Assembly: GCA_023248955.1 (NCBI GenBank)
Contig: JAHFDP010000012.1
Coordinates: 1-64,000, forward strand
Reading direction: 5' to 3'
Source of the DNA: Deltaproteobacteria bacterium
GTDB lineage: Bacteria; Myxococcota; Myxococcia; Myxococcales; JAHFDP01
Length of the DNA: 64,000 nucleotides
The first letter of the stretch is position 1. Each line of letters starts with the position of its first letter. This document shows, piece by piece, positions 34,641-43,289 of this stretch. The position numbers were made by a program, and so were the translations under genes. A model generated the notes under the pieces. That model had not been told where the DNA came from. It saw only the letters and a list, made by a program, of their open reading frames with translations, and searched no databases.

Positions 34641-37085
34641 GTGCAGCCGCTCCCAATCGATCCCCTTCTTCCGGAGATCGTTGCGCGTGTGCGCGAATCG
34701 TCCGCGTTGGTACTGGAAGCCGAGCCTGGCGCTGGAAAAACCACACGCGTGCCTCGCGCGTTGCTCGACGGGGGACTCCTCGCGCGTGGCGAAGTCCTGG
34801 TGCTCGAACCGCGCCGTTTGGCCGCGCGACTCGCCGCCCGCCGCGTGGCCGAAGAGCTCGGCGAAAAAGTTGGCGAGACCGCCGGTTACCAAGTTCGCTT
34901 CGAGGACGTCTCGAGCAAAGCCACGCGGATTCGCTTTGTCACCGACGGCGTGCTGACGCGCCGGCTTCTGCGCGATCCCGATCTCGCCGGCGTGACGGCC
35001 GTGATCGCCGACGAATTTCACGAGCGGCGTCTCGAGAGCGATGTCTGTTTGGCGCTCCTGGCGCGTCTCCAAAAAACGACGCGGCCCGATCTCAAACTCA
35101 TCGTCATGTCGGCCACGCTCGACGCCACGCCGGTGCAGGCCTATCTCGGCGCGAAGGCAATGCGCGCACCGGGACGACGTTTCGAGGTGGCGCTCGACTA
35201 CGCCACGCAACTCGACACGCGGCCTTTGCACACACAAATCGCCAACGCAGTCACGCGGCTCGCCGAAGGAAACGGACACATCCTGGTGTTTCTCCCTGGT
35301 GCGGGCGAAATTCGACGCGCGCTGGAGTCGTGCGAAGCGATCGCAAAAAAATACGATCTCGCGCTCTTGCCGCTCCACGGCGATCTTTCGCCCGAGGCGC
35401 AGGACCGCGTGGTGAAGCGTGACTCGCAGCGCAAAGTCATTCTCTCCACCAACGTGGCCGAAAGCTCGGTCACCATCGACGGCGTCGGCGCGGTGGTGGA
35501 CAGCGGACTGGCGCGCGTGGCGGCTTGCGCGGTCTGGTCGGGCCTGACGAGTCTGCGCGTGCAGCGCGTCAGCAAAGCTTCAGCCACGCAGCGCGCGGGC
35601 CGCGCGGGTCGCACGCAAGTGGGGCGCTGCTTGCGCCTCTACACGCTGCACGATTTCCAGACCCGACCGGATCACGAAGAGCCAGAAATTCGCCGGCTCG
35701 ATCTCGCGCAGACCGCGCTGGAGCTACATGCTGAAGGGATCGACCCACGCACGCTGGCTTGGTTTGAAGCACCGAGCCGTGTTGCGCTCGATGTCGCCGA
35801 AACGCTGCTCGTTGCACTCGGCGCGATCGACGTAACGCGCGGCGTGACCAGCCTCGGTCGGCGCATGCTGCGCTTGCCACTTCATCCGCGGCTCTCTCGC
35901 CTGGTGCTGGAAGCCGAGACGCGCGGCGCCGGACGTGAGGGTGCGCTGCTTGCGGCGCTGCTCAGTGAACGCGCGCACACGGGCGATCCCTTCGCGGTGG
36001 GCCGTCGCGCGACGATGGTGACCGCGGACTCCGATCCGATCGAGCTGATGGAGGCGCATCTCGCCGATCCGCGCAACGGCACCGTGGATCGCGTGCACCG
36101 GCAGATCGTGCGCAACGTCACTGCATCGACGGCCCGCGGGCCCGCCGTGGACGCGGCTTTGCGCATGGCGCTGCTCGCTGCCTTCCCCGATCGCGTGGCG
36201 CGCCGTCGCACCGTTTCCGGAAGTCGTGCGCCTTCGCGTGAGTTCGTCTTTGCGCGCGGTGGCGGCGCGCAGCTCGCGGAAACATCGGCGGTGCGCGACG
36301 CCGAATTTCTAGTGGCCGTTGATGCACAAGAGGAGCCGCGTGGCGTGCTGGTGCGATCGGCCAGCGCCATCGATCCCGACTGGCTGCTCGACATCGTTCC
36401 GTCGGGCGTCGAGGAGAAAAACGAGCTTTTGTGGAACGAACGGCTTGCGCGCGTGGAGGCGGTGTCGCGCGTGATGTTCGGAAATCTCGTTCTCGACGAG
36501 CGTCAAACAACGCCCGAACCCAAAGCTGCGGCACGGCTGCTCTTCGAGCGGGCCCGGAGCGATCTGGCGCACGTGCTCGGCGATCGTGCCAACCTCGATC
36601 GATTCGTCTTGCGCGTGAACTTCGTCGCCATCCACTTGGCTGAAGTAGGAATTGAGCCGTTTTCCCCCACGGCGATCGAGAACGCCCTTGCTGCGGCATG
36701 TCTTGGACACACGCGCTTCGACGAGTTGAACGCCGAAGCGATCGAAGCGCATCTGCGCGGAAAAATCACGCCGCGACAATTGGCGCAGCTCGACGAGCTC
36801 GCGCCCGAGCAGGTCACCTTGGCGGCAGGACGGCGCGTTCGCGTGACTTACGAATCGAACCAGCCGCCGTGGGTCGCGTCCCGCCTCCAGGATTTTTTCG
36901 GAATGGCGCGTGGACCTGCCATCGCCAAAGGGCGCGTCCCACTGGTTCTGCACCTACTGGCGCCCAATCAGCGGCCGGTGCAGGTGACCACGGATCTGGC
37001 GGGATTTTGGATCAAGCACTACCCGGCGCTGCGCAAGGAGTTGATGCGGCGTTATCCGCGGCATGCTTGGCCGGAGAAGCCGTGA
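34641..37085 (+). CDS. hrpB: ATP-dependent helicase HrpB
   Basis: An 814-residue DEAH-type helicase of the HrpB family. Motif I is EAEPGAGKTTR (~27), motif II is IADEFHERRLESD, motif III is VMSATLD, and motif VI is SATQRAGRAGRT. The C-terminal HrpB domain ends with RYPRHAWPEKP, as in the E. coli protein, and the length matches. It is an RNA/DNA helicase of the cytoplasm with an uncertain physiological role. The GTG start at 34641 lies 2 bases after the lipoprotein stop. Its own stop touches the convergent toxin gene. Confidence 0.95.
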   Translation: MQPLPIDPLLPEIVARVRESSALVLEAEPGAGKTTRVPRALLDGGLLARGEVLVLEPRRLAARLAARRVAEELGEKVGETAGYQVRFEDVSSKATRIRFVTDGVLTRRLLRDPDLAGVTAVIADEFHERRLESDVCLALLARLQKTTRPDLKLIVMSATLDATPVQAYLGAKAMRAPGRRFEVALDYATQLDTRPLHTQIANAVTRLAEGNGHILVFLPGAGEIRRALESCEAIAKKYDLALLPLHGDLSPEAQDRVVKRDSQRKVILSTNVAESSVTIDGVGAVVDSGLARVAACAVWSGLTSLRVQRVSKASATQRAGRAGRTQVGRCLRLYTLHDFQTRPDHEEPEIRRLDLAQTALELHAEGIDPRTLAWFEAPSRVALDVAETLLVALGAIDVTRGVTSLGRRMLRLPLHPRLSRLVLEAETRGAGREGALLAALLSERAHTGDPFAVGRRATMVTADSDPIELMEAHLADPRNGTVDRVHRQIVRNVTASTARGPAVDAALRMALLAAFPDRVARRRTVSGSRAPSREFVFARGGGAQLAETSAVRDAEFLVAVDAQEEPRGVLVRSASAIDPDWLLDIVPSGVEEKNELLWNERLARVEAVSRVMFGNLVLDERQTTPEPKAAARLLFERARSDLAHVLGDRANLDRFVLRVNFVAIHLAEVGIEPFSPTAIENALAAACLGHTRFDELNAEAIEAHLRGKITPRQLAQLDELAPEQVTLAAGRRVRVTYESNQPPWVASRLQDFFGMARGPAIAKGRVPLVLHLLAPNQRPVQVTTDLAGFWIKHYPALRKELMRRYPRHAWPEKP

Positions 37086-37484
37086 TCAATCTCGAATCCA
37101 GTCCTCGATAGCGACTCCTGGAATACGCGCGTAGTGTCGCCGATTCCCAGTAACGACGACCGCGCGCTGAGCCACCGCGATCGCGCCGATAAAAAGATCG
37201 GCGTCGGCCAGACGCTGCCCCTGGCGCTCGAGAAGCGCCTTGGCCTCTCCGAAGATCTGGACCGAAATCTCGTCAAATCCGAAGACCGGTAGCGTCGCCA
37301 GAAACCCCGTCACCAGCGCTCGATTCCTTTCGACGTCTCTGGACTTTGCGGCACCGTAATAAAGTTCCGCGGCCGTGATCCAGGTTGTCCCCACATCGTC
37401 CGCCGTCGCAGCCCGACGTCCGATGACCGTTTCGTTGCCGCGTAAAATGGCGATGCACGTATCGGTGTCAAGGAGCCTCACCAA
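37086..37484 (-). CDS. PIN-domain toxin, VapC/FitB type
   Basis: A 132-residue PIN-domain ribonuclease. Acidic active-site residues are visible: D6 in LLDTDT, Glu in ITAAELYYG (~40) and Asp in LADADLFIGAIAV (~93-95). It should cleave RNA when freed from its antitoxin. The gene overlaps the antitoxin by 7 bases and follows it on the same strand, the usual order for type II toxin-antitoxin modules. Confidence 0.92.
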   Translation of the reverse strand: MVRLLDTDTCIAILRGNETVIGRRAATADDVGTTWITAAELYYGAAKSRDVERNRALVTGFLATLPVFGFDEISVQIFGEAKALLERQGQRLADADLFIGAIAVAQRAVVVTGNRRHYARIPGVAIEDWIRD

Positions 37485-37759
37485 TCGACCTCACGTCCGG
37501 AGCTGCGCCGTTTCATGAGCCGCTTGGTTTCGGTCGCGAGGTCCGTGTCCGATTTCCACTTTCCAGCGAGCTTGCGCCAGGCCGCTAGCTGCGTCTTCAC
37601 GTGCGCAGGCGGCGAGGCTCCCTGAACCCCACGGGCCCGGAGCGCAGCATCCATGAGATGGAGGATCTCCTGCGTAAGGCTTCGGCGATCATTCAACGCC
37701 GCTTGACGCAAACCACGGAGAAGAACGTCCGGCATGTTTTTGAGTGTGAGCGAAGACAT
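37478..37759 (-). CDS. antitoxin of the VapB/FitA (ribbon-helix-helix) type
   Basis: A 93-residue protein. The N-terminus MSSLTLKNMPDVLLRGL followed by AALNDRRSLTQEILHL is a ribbon-helix-helix DNA-binding domain; the C-terminal half is the flexible toxin-binding part (WRKLAGKWKSDTD). The ATG at 37759 is preferred to an upstream in-frame codon because GGAGG sits 6 bases before it. It should repress its own promoter at the palindrome just upstream. Confidence 0.88.
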   Translation of the reverse strand: MSSLTLKNMPDVLLRGLRQAALNDRRSLTQEILHLMDAALRARGVQGASPPAHVKTQLAAWRKLAGKWKSDTDLATETKRLMKRRSSGREVDW

Positions 37760-37784
37760 GGGCACCTCCGTGGAACCTTGATGC

Positions 37785-37818
37785 AACCATTATGGTTCCG
37801 ACGCCGCCTTTCTGTCTA
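37785..37818 (-). promoter_or_regulatory. promoter and palindromic operator of the toxin-antitoxin operon
   Basis: AACCAT-T-ATGGTT (37785-37797) is a perfect inverted repeat 26 bases before the antitoxin start, nested in a wider GGAACC/GGTTCC pair (37772-37777/37794-37799). On the minus strand a -10-like CATAAT (37789-37794) lies inside it, with TAGACA (37813-37818) 18 bases upstream. Antitoxin binding would block the promoter, as in autoregulated VapBC/FitAB operons. Confidence 0.55.
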
Positions 37819-37905
37819 CCCCACTCCAAGGGTCGACACTGCTGCCTCAAGCCAACAAGCGTGGCGCCCGCTAATTTTGCAACTGTTTAGTGGTAAACTC
37901 TGCTC

Positions 37906-40779
37906 GTGCCGCAACCCTTCGCCGAGCGCCTCTTCGAAGTGGCGCTACGCATCCGCCCCGCCGAACAGCGACGCGTAGGGATGATGGCGCTCTACTCGTC
38001 CTGCGCTATCGGAGCCGTCGTGGTCAGCCGATCCGTGCGCGACGCTCTTTTTCTCGCGCACCGGCCCATCAGCGAGCTGGCTTGGATGTACGTTTTGGCG
38101 TCTCTCGGCGTAGCCGTCGCGAGCTACGGCTACGCGCGCGTCGCTGACCGCATCCGCCGCTCCACGCTCAACGCCGCCTGCGCCGTGATGGGCGCGATCG
38201 CCACGCTTCTGATGCTGTGGGTAGTCTCGCTCGACGAGCACGGCAGCGCCGGCATGAGTTGGGTCTACGCGGTGCTCTATATCTTCGTCGAAGTCCTCGG
38301 CTCGGTAATCGTGATCCAGTTCTGGACCATGTGCTCCGACCTCTTCAACCCGCGCGAAGCCAAACGCGTCTTCGGACTCATCGGCGCCGGCGGGACGCTC
38401 GCCAACGTGATCTTCGGCTTCGCCATCAAGAGCTTCATCAAGCACGGCCACCACGCGCAGACGCTACTCTACTTCTGCGCGATTCTCCTGGTGGCCGTGG
38501 CGCTCATCGCCGACGCTGCCGGCAAGCTCTCCGTGGCCGCGCAGCCCGTCAGCGCCGCGCGCCCGCGCAAGGGAATCCGCATCGCCCGCGAAGGTCTCTC
38601 GGTGCTCGCGTCGCCCCATCTCATCAACGTGGCCGCCATCGCCGGGCTCTCCGCGGCCGCCGTCACCATCATCGACTTCCAATTCAAGATCGCCGCCAAG
38701 GAATCATTTTCGCAAGATCAGCTGGCCGGATTTTTCGGCAACTTCTACGGCATCTGCGGCGGCATCGCGCTGGCGGTGCAAATCTGGCTCACCGGTCGCG
38801 TGCTCGAGAAATACGGCATCCTCGCCTCACTGCTGCCGCTGCCCGCCGGCCTTGCGCTGGGCGCCACCACCGGTCTCTTTCATCCCGGTTTGATGGCCAC
38901 GACGTTGTCCAAAGGATCGGACACCATCTTTCGCTACACCATGAACGACGCCTCGATGCAGCTGCTCTACCTGCCCGTTCCCGCGCAGGTGCGTGGCCGC
39001 GCCAAGGCCTTCATCGACGGGATTTTGAAGCCGCTTTCGGTCACCGCGGCCGGCCTCATTCTGCTGGCCTACAAAAAATCGGAGAACGCCGGCAATCCCG
39101 TTCCGCTCACCATCACGGGCCTGCTTCTGGTCACCGGATGGATCGTGCTCCTCGTGCGGGCGCGCGGCGAATATGTCTCGAGCCTCTTGCACACGCTCGA
39201 ACGACGCCACCTCGATCTCGAAGCCACCACCGTTGGGCCCACAGGAGAGGGAACTTTGCAAGCACTCTCCTCGGCGCTGGATTCAGCGAGCAGCGCCACC
39301 ATCCTGCACGCCCTCGATCTTTGCCGAAGGGCCACCGGCCGCGATTATGGTCCGCGCGTGACGAAGCTGATCGAACACGCCGATCCCGACGTGCGCGCGG
39401 CCGCACTGCACTACATCGCCGATCGCGCCGATCGCCGCGCGGTGGCGCAGGTGCGCGCACATCTTTACGATGACGATCCGCGAGCGCAGGGCGCGGCGGT
39501 GCTGGCGCTGTGCGCGTTGGAGCAAGACGCCGCGCTTCCGGAAGTAAAGGGCTTCATGGAGTCAAAATCGCCAACGGTGCGCGCCGCTACCGTGGTGGGG
39601 CTGGTGCGCCACGGTGGGCTCGACGGAATTCTGGCCGCGGCCGAGACGCTCAAAGCGCTGCTGGTCGCTACACCCGTAAGCGAGCGTGCGCGCGCGGCGG
39701 ATCTGCTCGGGCAGATCGGCGTCCGCACTTTTTATCGGCCGCTCTTGGCGATGCTGGTGGATCCCGAAGTGGAAGTCCGCCGCAAGGCCATCGGAGCCGC
39801 GGCGAAACTCCATCCGCCCGAGCTCATCCCCTCCCTGCTTCAGTCGATGCGCTACCGCGAAACAGCGCTCGAGGCGACCGTCGCGCTGGCCAGCTATGGG
39901 ACGGGCATCGAGAGCGCGCTGCAGACGGTGCTCATCGATCCCACCGCCGATCTTCCGATGCGGCGTGGCGCCGCGATGGTCCTCGGACGACTCGGTACGC
40001 AAGACGCCGCGCTGGCGTTGGTCAAGGGACTCTCCGCGACCCAACCCGAGGTTCGGTCCAAAGTCGCGGCCTCGCTGGCTCGCCTGGTGCGACGCAACCG
40101 GCAAATCGCCATCGATCGTCTGCAGGTCGCCGCGGCGATCACCGGCGAGCTGAAGGGAGCCCGCAACGCACTCGTGGCCGCCCGTACGTTGGGGCTTCCG
40201 ACACCCGCACCAAACGCGCGACCGCAAGCGCGAACCGTCGCCGATCTTTTGGGACAGGCCTTGGCCGAGGAACGCGATCGCGCGGTCGAGCGGGCCCTCG
40301 CGATCGTGGCCGTGCTGGTTCCTGACGCGGGTTTGGATGTGGTCTCCGAAGGACTGCGTTCTGAGAACACCGCGCGGCGCGCCAATGCGGTCGAGGTGCT
40401 CGACAACACCGTTCCTGAGCAGTGGAAGCCAGAGCTCTTGATGCTGCTCGAAGAGAGTCGCAAAGGAGCCTCCGCCATCACCAGCGGCGAACGCACACGC
40501 ACCGAGGTGTTGGCTGAGCTTCTCGCGAAAGACGGTTGGGTCGGCGCCTGCGCAGCGGCACTGGTCGGCACCGATCGTTTGCCGCTCGCGCCCGAACTGG
40601 AAGCCGCGCTTGGTGCCCACACCCCTTCCCTTCGCGAAGCGGCCGCCGTCGCGCTTCACCGCGTCGATCCGCGACGGGCGCGCGCCGCCATTGCACCCCT
40701 CTACGACGACGAAGTCAGCTCAGTTCGGCGCACGGCCTTGGCTCTCCAACCGAAGGCCGGCTCTGCAGCCTCGGGGTAA
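37906..40779 (+). CDS. ATP/ADP-translocase-like (NTT/Npt) carrier with C-terminal HEAT repeats
   Basis: A 957-residue protein. Residues ~20-420 form about 12 membrane helices with the pattern of the nucleotide-transporter (Npt1/Npt2) branch of the MFS (for example VYAVLYIFVEVLGSVIVIQF, LFNPREAKRVFGLIGAGGT and VPAQVRGRAKAFIDGILKPL). Residues ~440-950 are soluble alpha-helical HEAT repeats (HADPDVRAAALHYIADRADR, KSPTVRAATVVGLVRHGG). Substrate is unproven; nucleotide exchange is known only for some relatives. The GTG start at 37906 has no strong site. The CNB-protein gene follows by 5 bases. Confidence 0.85.
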   Translation: MPQPFAERLFEVALRIRPAEQRRVGMMALYSSCAIGAVVVSRSVRDALFLAHRPISELAWMYVLASLGVAVASYGYARVADRIRRSTLNAACAVMGAIATLLMLWVVSLDEHGSAGMSWVYAVLYIFVEVLGSVIVIQFWTMCSDLFNPREAKRVFGLIGAGGTLANVIFGFAIKSFIKHGHHAQTLLYFCAILLVAVALIADAAGKLSVAAQPVSAARPRKGIRIAREGLSVLASPHLINVAAIAGLSAAAVTIIDFQFKIAAKESFSQDQLAGFFGNFYGICGGIALAVQIWLTGRVLEKYGILASLLPLPAGLALGATTGLFHPGLMATTLSKGSDTIFRYTMNDASMQLLYLPVPAQVRGRAKAFIDGILKPLSVTAAGLILLAYKKSENAGNPVPLTITGLLLVTGWIVLLVRARGEYVSSLLHTLERRHLDLEATTVGPTGEGTLQALSSALDSASSATILHALDLCRRATGRDYGPRVTKLIEHADPDVRAAALHYIADRADRRAVAQVRAHLYDDDPRAQGAAVLALCALEQDAALPEVKGFMESKSPTVRAATVVGLVRHGGLDGILAAAETLKALLVATPVSERARAADLLGQIGVRTFYRPLLAMLVDPEVEVRRKAIGAAAKLHPPELIPSLLQSMRYRETALEATVALASYGTGIESALQTVLIDPTADLPMRRGAAMVLGRLGTQDAALALVKGLSATQPEVRSKVAASLARLVRRNRQIAIDRLQVAAAITGELKGARNALVAARTLGLPTPAPNARPQARTVADLLGQALAEERDRAVERALAIVAVLVPDAGLDVVSEGLRSENTARRANAVEVLDNTVPEQWKPELLMLLEESRKGASAITSGERTRTEVLAELLAKDGWVGACAAALVGTDRLPLAPELEAALGAHTPSLREAAAVALHRVDPRRARAAIAPLYDDEVSSVRRTALALQPKAGSAASG

Positions 40780-40784
40780 ATCAC

Positions 40785-41201
40785 GTGACGACCATCGTAG
40801 AAAAAGTGCTCTTCCTGAAATCGATCGATCTCTTCGGCAGCCTGCCCGGCGAAGACCTAGCGCAGATCGCCGAGATCGCCGAAGAGGTCGACGCTGAGCC
40901 GGGCGATCCGATCATCGTGGAAGGCGAAATGGGTGACTCGCTCTACCTGGTGCTCGAAGGCAAGGTCCGCGTGCACAAAGGCGAGAAAACGCTGGTGGAG
41001 CTGGGCGAGCGACAGGTCGTCGGCGAGATGGCGGTGCTCGACTCCGAACCGCGCAGCGCCAGCGTGACAGCGGCGACACCCACGCGGCTTCTGCGCATCG
41101 GGCGTGAAGATTTCCGCGACATCATGGCGGAGCGCAGCGAGATCGCCGCGGGCGTCGTGACGACCTTGTCGAGAAGACTGCGCGAAGCAAACAAGAAGTA
41201 A
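40785..41201 (+). CDS. cyclic-nucleotide-binding domain protein
   Basis: A 138-residue stand-alone CNB domain. The core reads LFGSLPGEDLAQIAEIAEEV, then EGEMGDSLYLVLEGKVRV, and the phosphate-binding cassette ends GEMAVLDSEPRSASVTA, with Glu and Arg in the usual ligand contacts. There is no DNA-binding helix. The GTG start at 40785 follows the translocase stop by 5 bases, so the CNB protein probably senses cAMP or cGMP for the HEAT-repeat carrier. In some bacteria these modules are fused into one chain. Confidence 0.88.
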   Translation: MTTIVEKVLFLKSIDLFGSLPGEDLAQIAEIAEEVDAEPGDPIIVEGEMGDSLYLVLEGKVRVHKGEKTLVELGERQVVGEMAVLDSEPRSASVTAATPTRLLRIGREDFRDIMAERSEIAAGVVTTLSRRLREANKK

Positions 41202-41205
41202 CGGC

Positions 41206-41643
41206 CTACCCGAGATGCCGCTCCAACACGGTGGCCAGCCCTGGCACAGCGGCCTGCACATGCTTCTGGGCGCTCGGCCGCAGCTTGTAGTAGGCCTGCC
41301 GCAGCGTTGGATTCACCGATGGCCGCTCGGCCCGCGCATCCGTCACGCCAAGCAGCGCCTGCACCACTTCGCCCTCGTGCGCGCCAAAGTAGATCGCAAT
41401 CCTCTCCCCCGCCCGACCAGCCAAGATCGGCTCCAACTTCGCCGCAAATTCCGGCAGCAGGTGATTCACCGCGTCGGCCACCAAGCCTGGCTTGAGCGCC
41501 TTGGCCATGGTGAACGCGGCCTTCACGCCGAAACCAGCGAGCCCACTTTTGGTCGCAACTTCTGCGTCCACTAGGCGCGCGGTATCCTCGACTAGGCGGC
41601 GACGCGATTCGGGCTGGGCGATGATCTCGGTGAGCGTGGGCAT
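41206..41643 (-). CDS. DUF6918-like conserved hypothetical protein
   Basis: A 145-residue helical protein with the pattern LVDAEVATKSGLAGFGVKAA, KPGLVADAVNHLLPEFAAKL, VVQALLGVTDARAER and a C-terminal YKLRPSAQKHVQAAVPGL. I recall this layout from a family of myxobacterial/actinobacterial hypothetical proteins (DUF6918), without known function. The start at 41643 fits the family N-terminus. It is convergent with the CNB gene. Confidence 0.7.
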   Translation of the reverse strand: MPTLTEIIAQPESRRRLVEDTARLVDAEVATKSGLAGFGVKAAFTMAKALKPGLVADAVNHLLPEFAAKLEPILAGRAGERIAIYFGAHEGEVVQALLGVTDARAERPSVNPTLRQAYYKLRPSAQKHVQAAVPGLATVLERHLG

Positions 41644-41770
41644 CGCGACATTGTGGCGCGAAACGCTGTTCGCAGGCGAGACAAAACGACAGTTAGCAGC
41701 CACCGCGCGCCATCACCGCGGGCGCTCCCGCTTGACGCCAGGCGGCACGTCCGATGCAATACGCAACCTT

Positions 41771-42211
41771 ATGCGAATCCTTCCGTCACTCTCCCTCTGT
41801 GTCTTGGCCACCGCTTGCGGCCCGAAGCTCATCCCCAACACGCAGATCGCCGACACGCCCGAGACGCACGCGGTGCTCGAACTGGTCGGTCGCTACCGCA
41901 CCGCCGTCGAGGCGCGAAACCCTGAAGGACTCCTTGCGGTGGTGAGTCACAACTACTTCGACAAGAACCTCGACTACACCGCGCTCGCCGGAGAGCTCCC
42001 GAAAAAGTTCGCGCTAGTGAAAATCGACAAGCTCGATCTCGAGGTGAAAAACGTCACCGTGAAGAACGACGAAGCGTTGGTCGACGTCTACTACATCGAG
42101 CACTACCTCCTGGCGCTGCCCTCGGGTGAAACGTGGCAACAGCGTTCCGACGACAGCCGCTTCACGCTGCGCCGCGAAGAGGGCGCCTGGAAAATCGTCG
42201 CGGGATTGTAG
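41771..42211 (+). CDS. small lipoprotein, unknown function
   Basis: A 146-residue protein with signal peptide and lipobox LATAC (Cys16). The mature part resembles a nuclear-transport-factor-2-like fold: a helical start (VLELVGRYRTAVEARNPEGLLAV) followed by strands ending FTLRREEGAWKIVAGL. Such domains bind small ligands or stabilise partners. It lies directly before the kinase gene, whose start codon follows its stop with no gap. Confidence 0.8.
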   Translation: MRILPSLSLCVLATACGPKLIPNTQIADTPETHAVLELVGRYRTAVEARNPEGLLAVVSHNYFDKNLDYTALAGELPKKFALVKIDKLDLEVKNVTVKNDEALVDVYYIEHYLLALPSGETWQQRSDDSRFTLRREEGAWKIVAGL

Positions 42212-43180
42212 TTGGGCGTCCGCACGCCGCTGGATTTCGAGGAGCTCGCCGCTCTGGCGCGCTCTTTCGGTGTAGCGCCGCTGGTGTCCGCACATGGCCT
42301 GGCGGCGGGATCGATCAACACGCTCTACGAGCTACAGACCGAGGGCGATCGCTACGTTCTGCGCATCGCGGAAGGCGGCCGCACCAAGGCCGAAGTCGCT
42401 TTCGAGCTGGCGCTCCTCGGCTACTTGGCCAGTGCCCACTTCCCGGTTGCACCCGCCGCGCCTGGCGTTCTCACCGTCCGCGGAAAGCCGGCGATCCTCT
42501 TTCACTACGTCGCGGGAGAAGAGGTTCCCCTCGAGGGCGTCACACCGACGCGGCTTCTCGAACTGGGAACGAAACTCGGACGTTTGCACGAACTCAGCGA
42601 CGGCTTTTCGCAACGGCTGGCGAACCGCTACGGTCCCGCCTTCCTCGACGGCGCGATCACGGCCCTCGAACACCACCCGCGCGCGGATGCGGAAGTCCGC
42701 GCGATTATCCCCTTGCTGCGCGACGAAAAGGACGCGTGGCAGCAACTGTCAGCGCTACCGCTCGGTGCAATCCACGCCGATCTCTTCCGCGACAACGTCC
42801 GCTTTTTGGGCGACCGCATCGCGGCCATTCTCGACTGGGAGATGGCTTGCACCGACCTCTATGCACTCGACCTCGCCATCACGCTCAACGATTGGACCTT
42901 CACCGCCGAGGGCCACTTCGATCCCTCGCTCGTTCGCGCGCTCGTTGCGGGCTACCAGTCGCAACGACCGCTGCGCCCCGAGGAGAAAACCGCGCTGTGG
43001 CCACTCTCCCGCGCCGCCGCCGCGCGCTACACCGCCTCCCGCCTCACCGATTTCCACCTGTCGGACCTGCCTCCCGACCGACTTCTGCGCAAGGATTGGC
43101 GCCGTTACCGCGCGCGTCTGCTCACCCTTCGCGCGATGGGCAGTGCCGGATTCGCGACGTTGGCTTTCGGAAGTGCTTGA
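42212..43180 (+). CDS. homoserine kinase type II-like (aminoglycoside phosphotransferase-fold) kinase
   Basis: A 322-residue APH-fold kinase. The catalytic loop is GAIHADLFRDNVRF (~190) with the invariant His-x-Asp and Asn, and ILDWEMACTDLYALDLAI follows with the metal-binding Asp. The opening HGLAAGSINTLYEL and the whole layout match ThrB2-type homoserine kinases, which phosphorylate homoserine on the way to threonine. Related choline or sugar kinases share these motifs, so the substrate is tentative. The TTG start at 42212 is inferred, because no ATG/GTG gives the full domain. Confidence 0.75.
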   Translation: MGVRTPLDFEELAALARSFGVAPLVSAHGLAAGSINTLYELQTEGDRYVLRIAEGGRTKAEVAFELALLGYLASAHFPVAPAAPGVLTVRGKPAILFHYVAGEEVPLEGVTPTRLLELGTKLGRLHELSDGFSQRLANRYGPAFLDGAITALEHHPRADAEVRAIIPLLRDEKDAWQQLSALPLGAIHADLFRDNVRFLGDRIAAILDWEMACTDLYALDLAITLNDWTFTAEGHFDPSLVRALVAGYQSQRPLRPEEKTALWPLSRAAAARYTASRLTDFHLSDLPPDRLLRKDWRRYRARLLTLRAMGSAGFATLAFGSA

Positions 43181-43289
43181 AACTAGCGCGCCAACACAGC
43201 ATGTTGAGGGCCCGGTTTTCTCTCTGCATTTCTTGACCCTGCCCACCTGGCACTGTTAATCAATTCACACCTTGTCGGAGCAACCCTCC

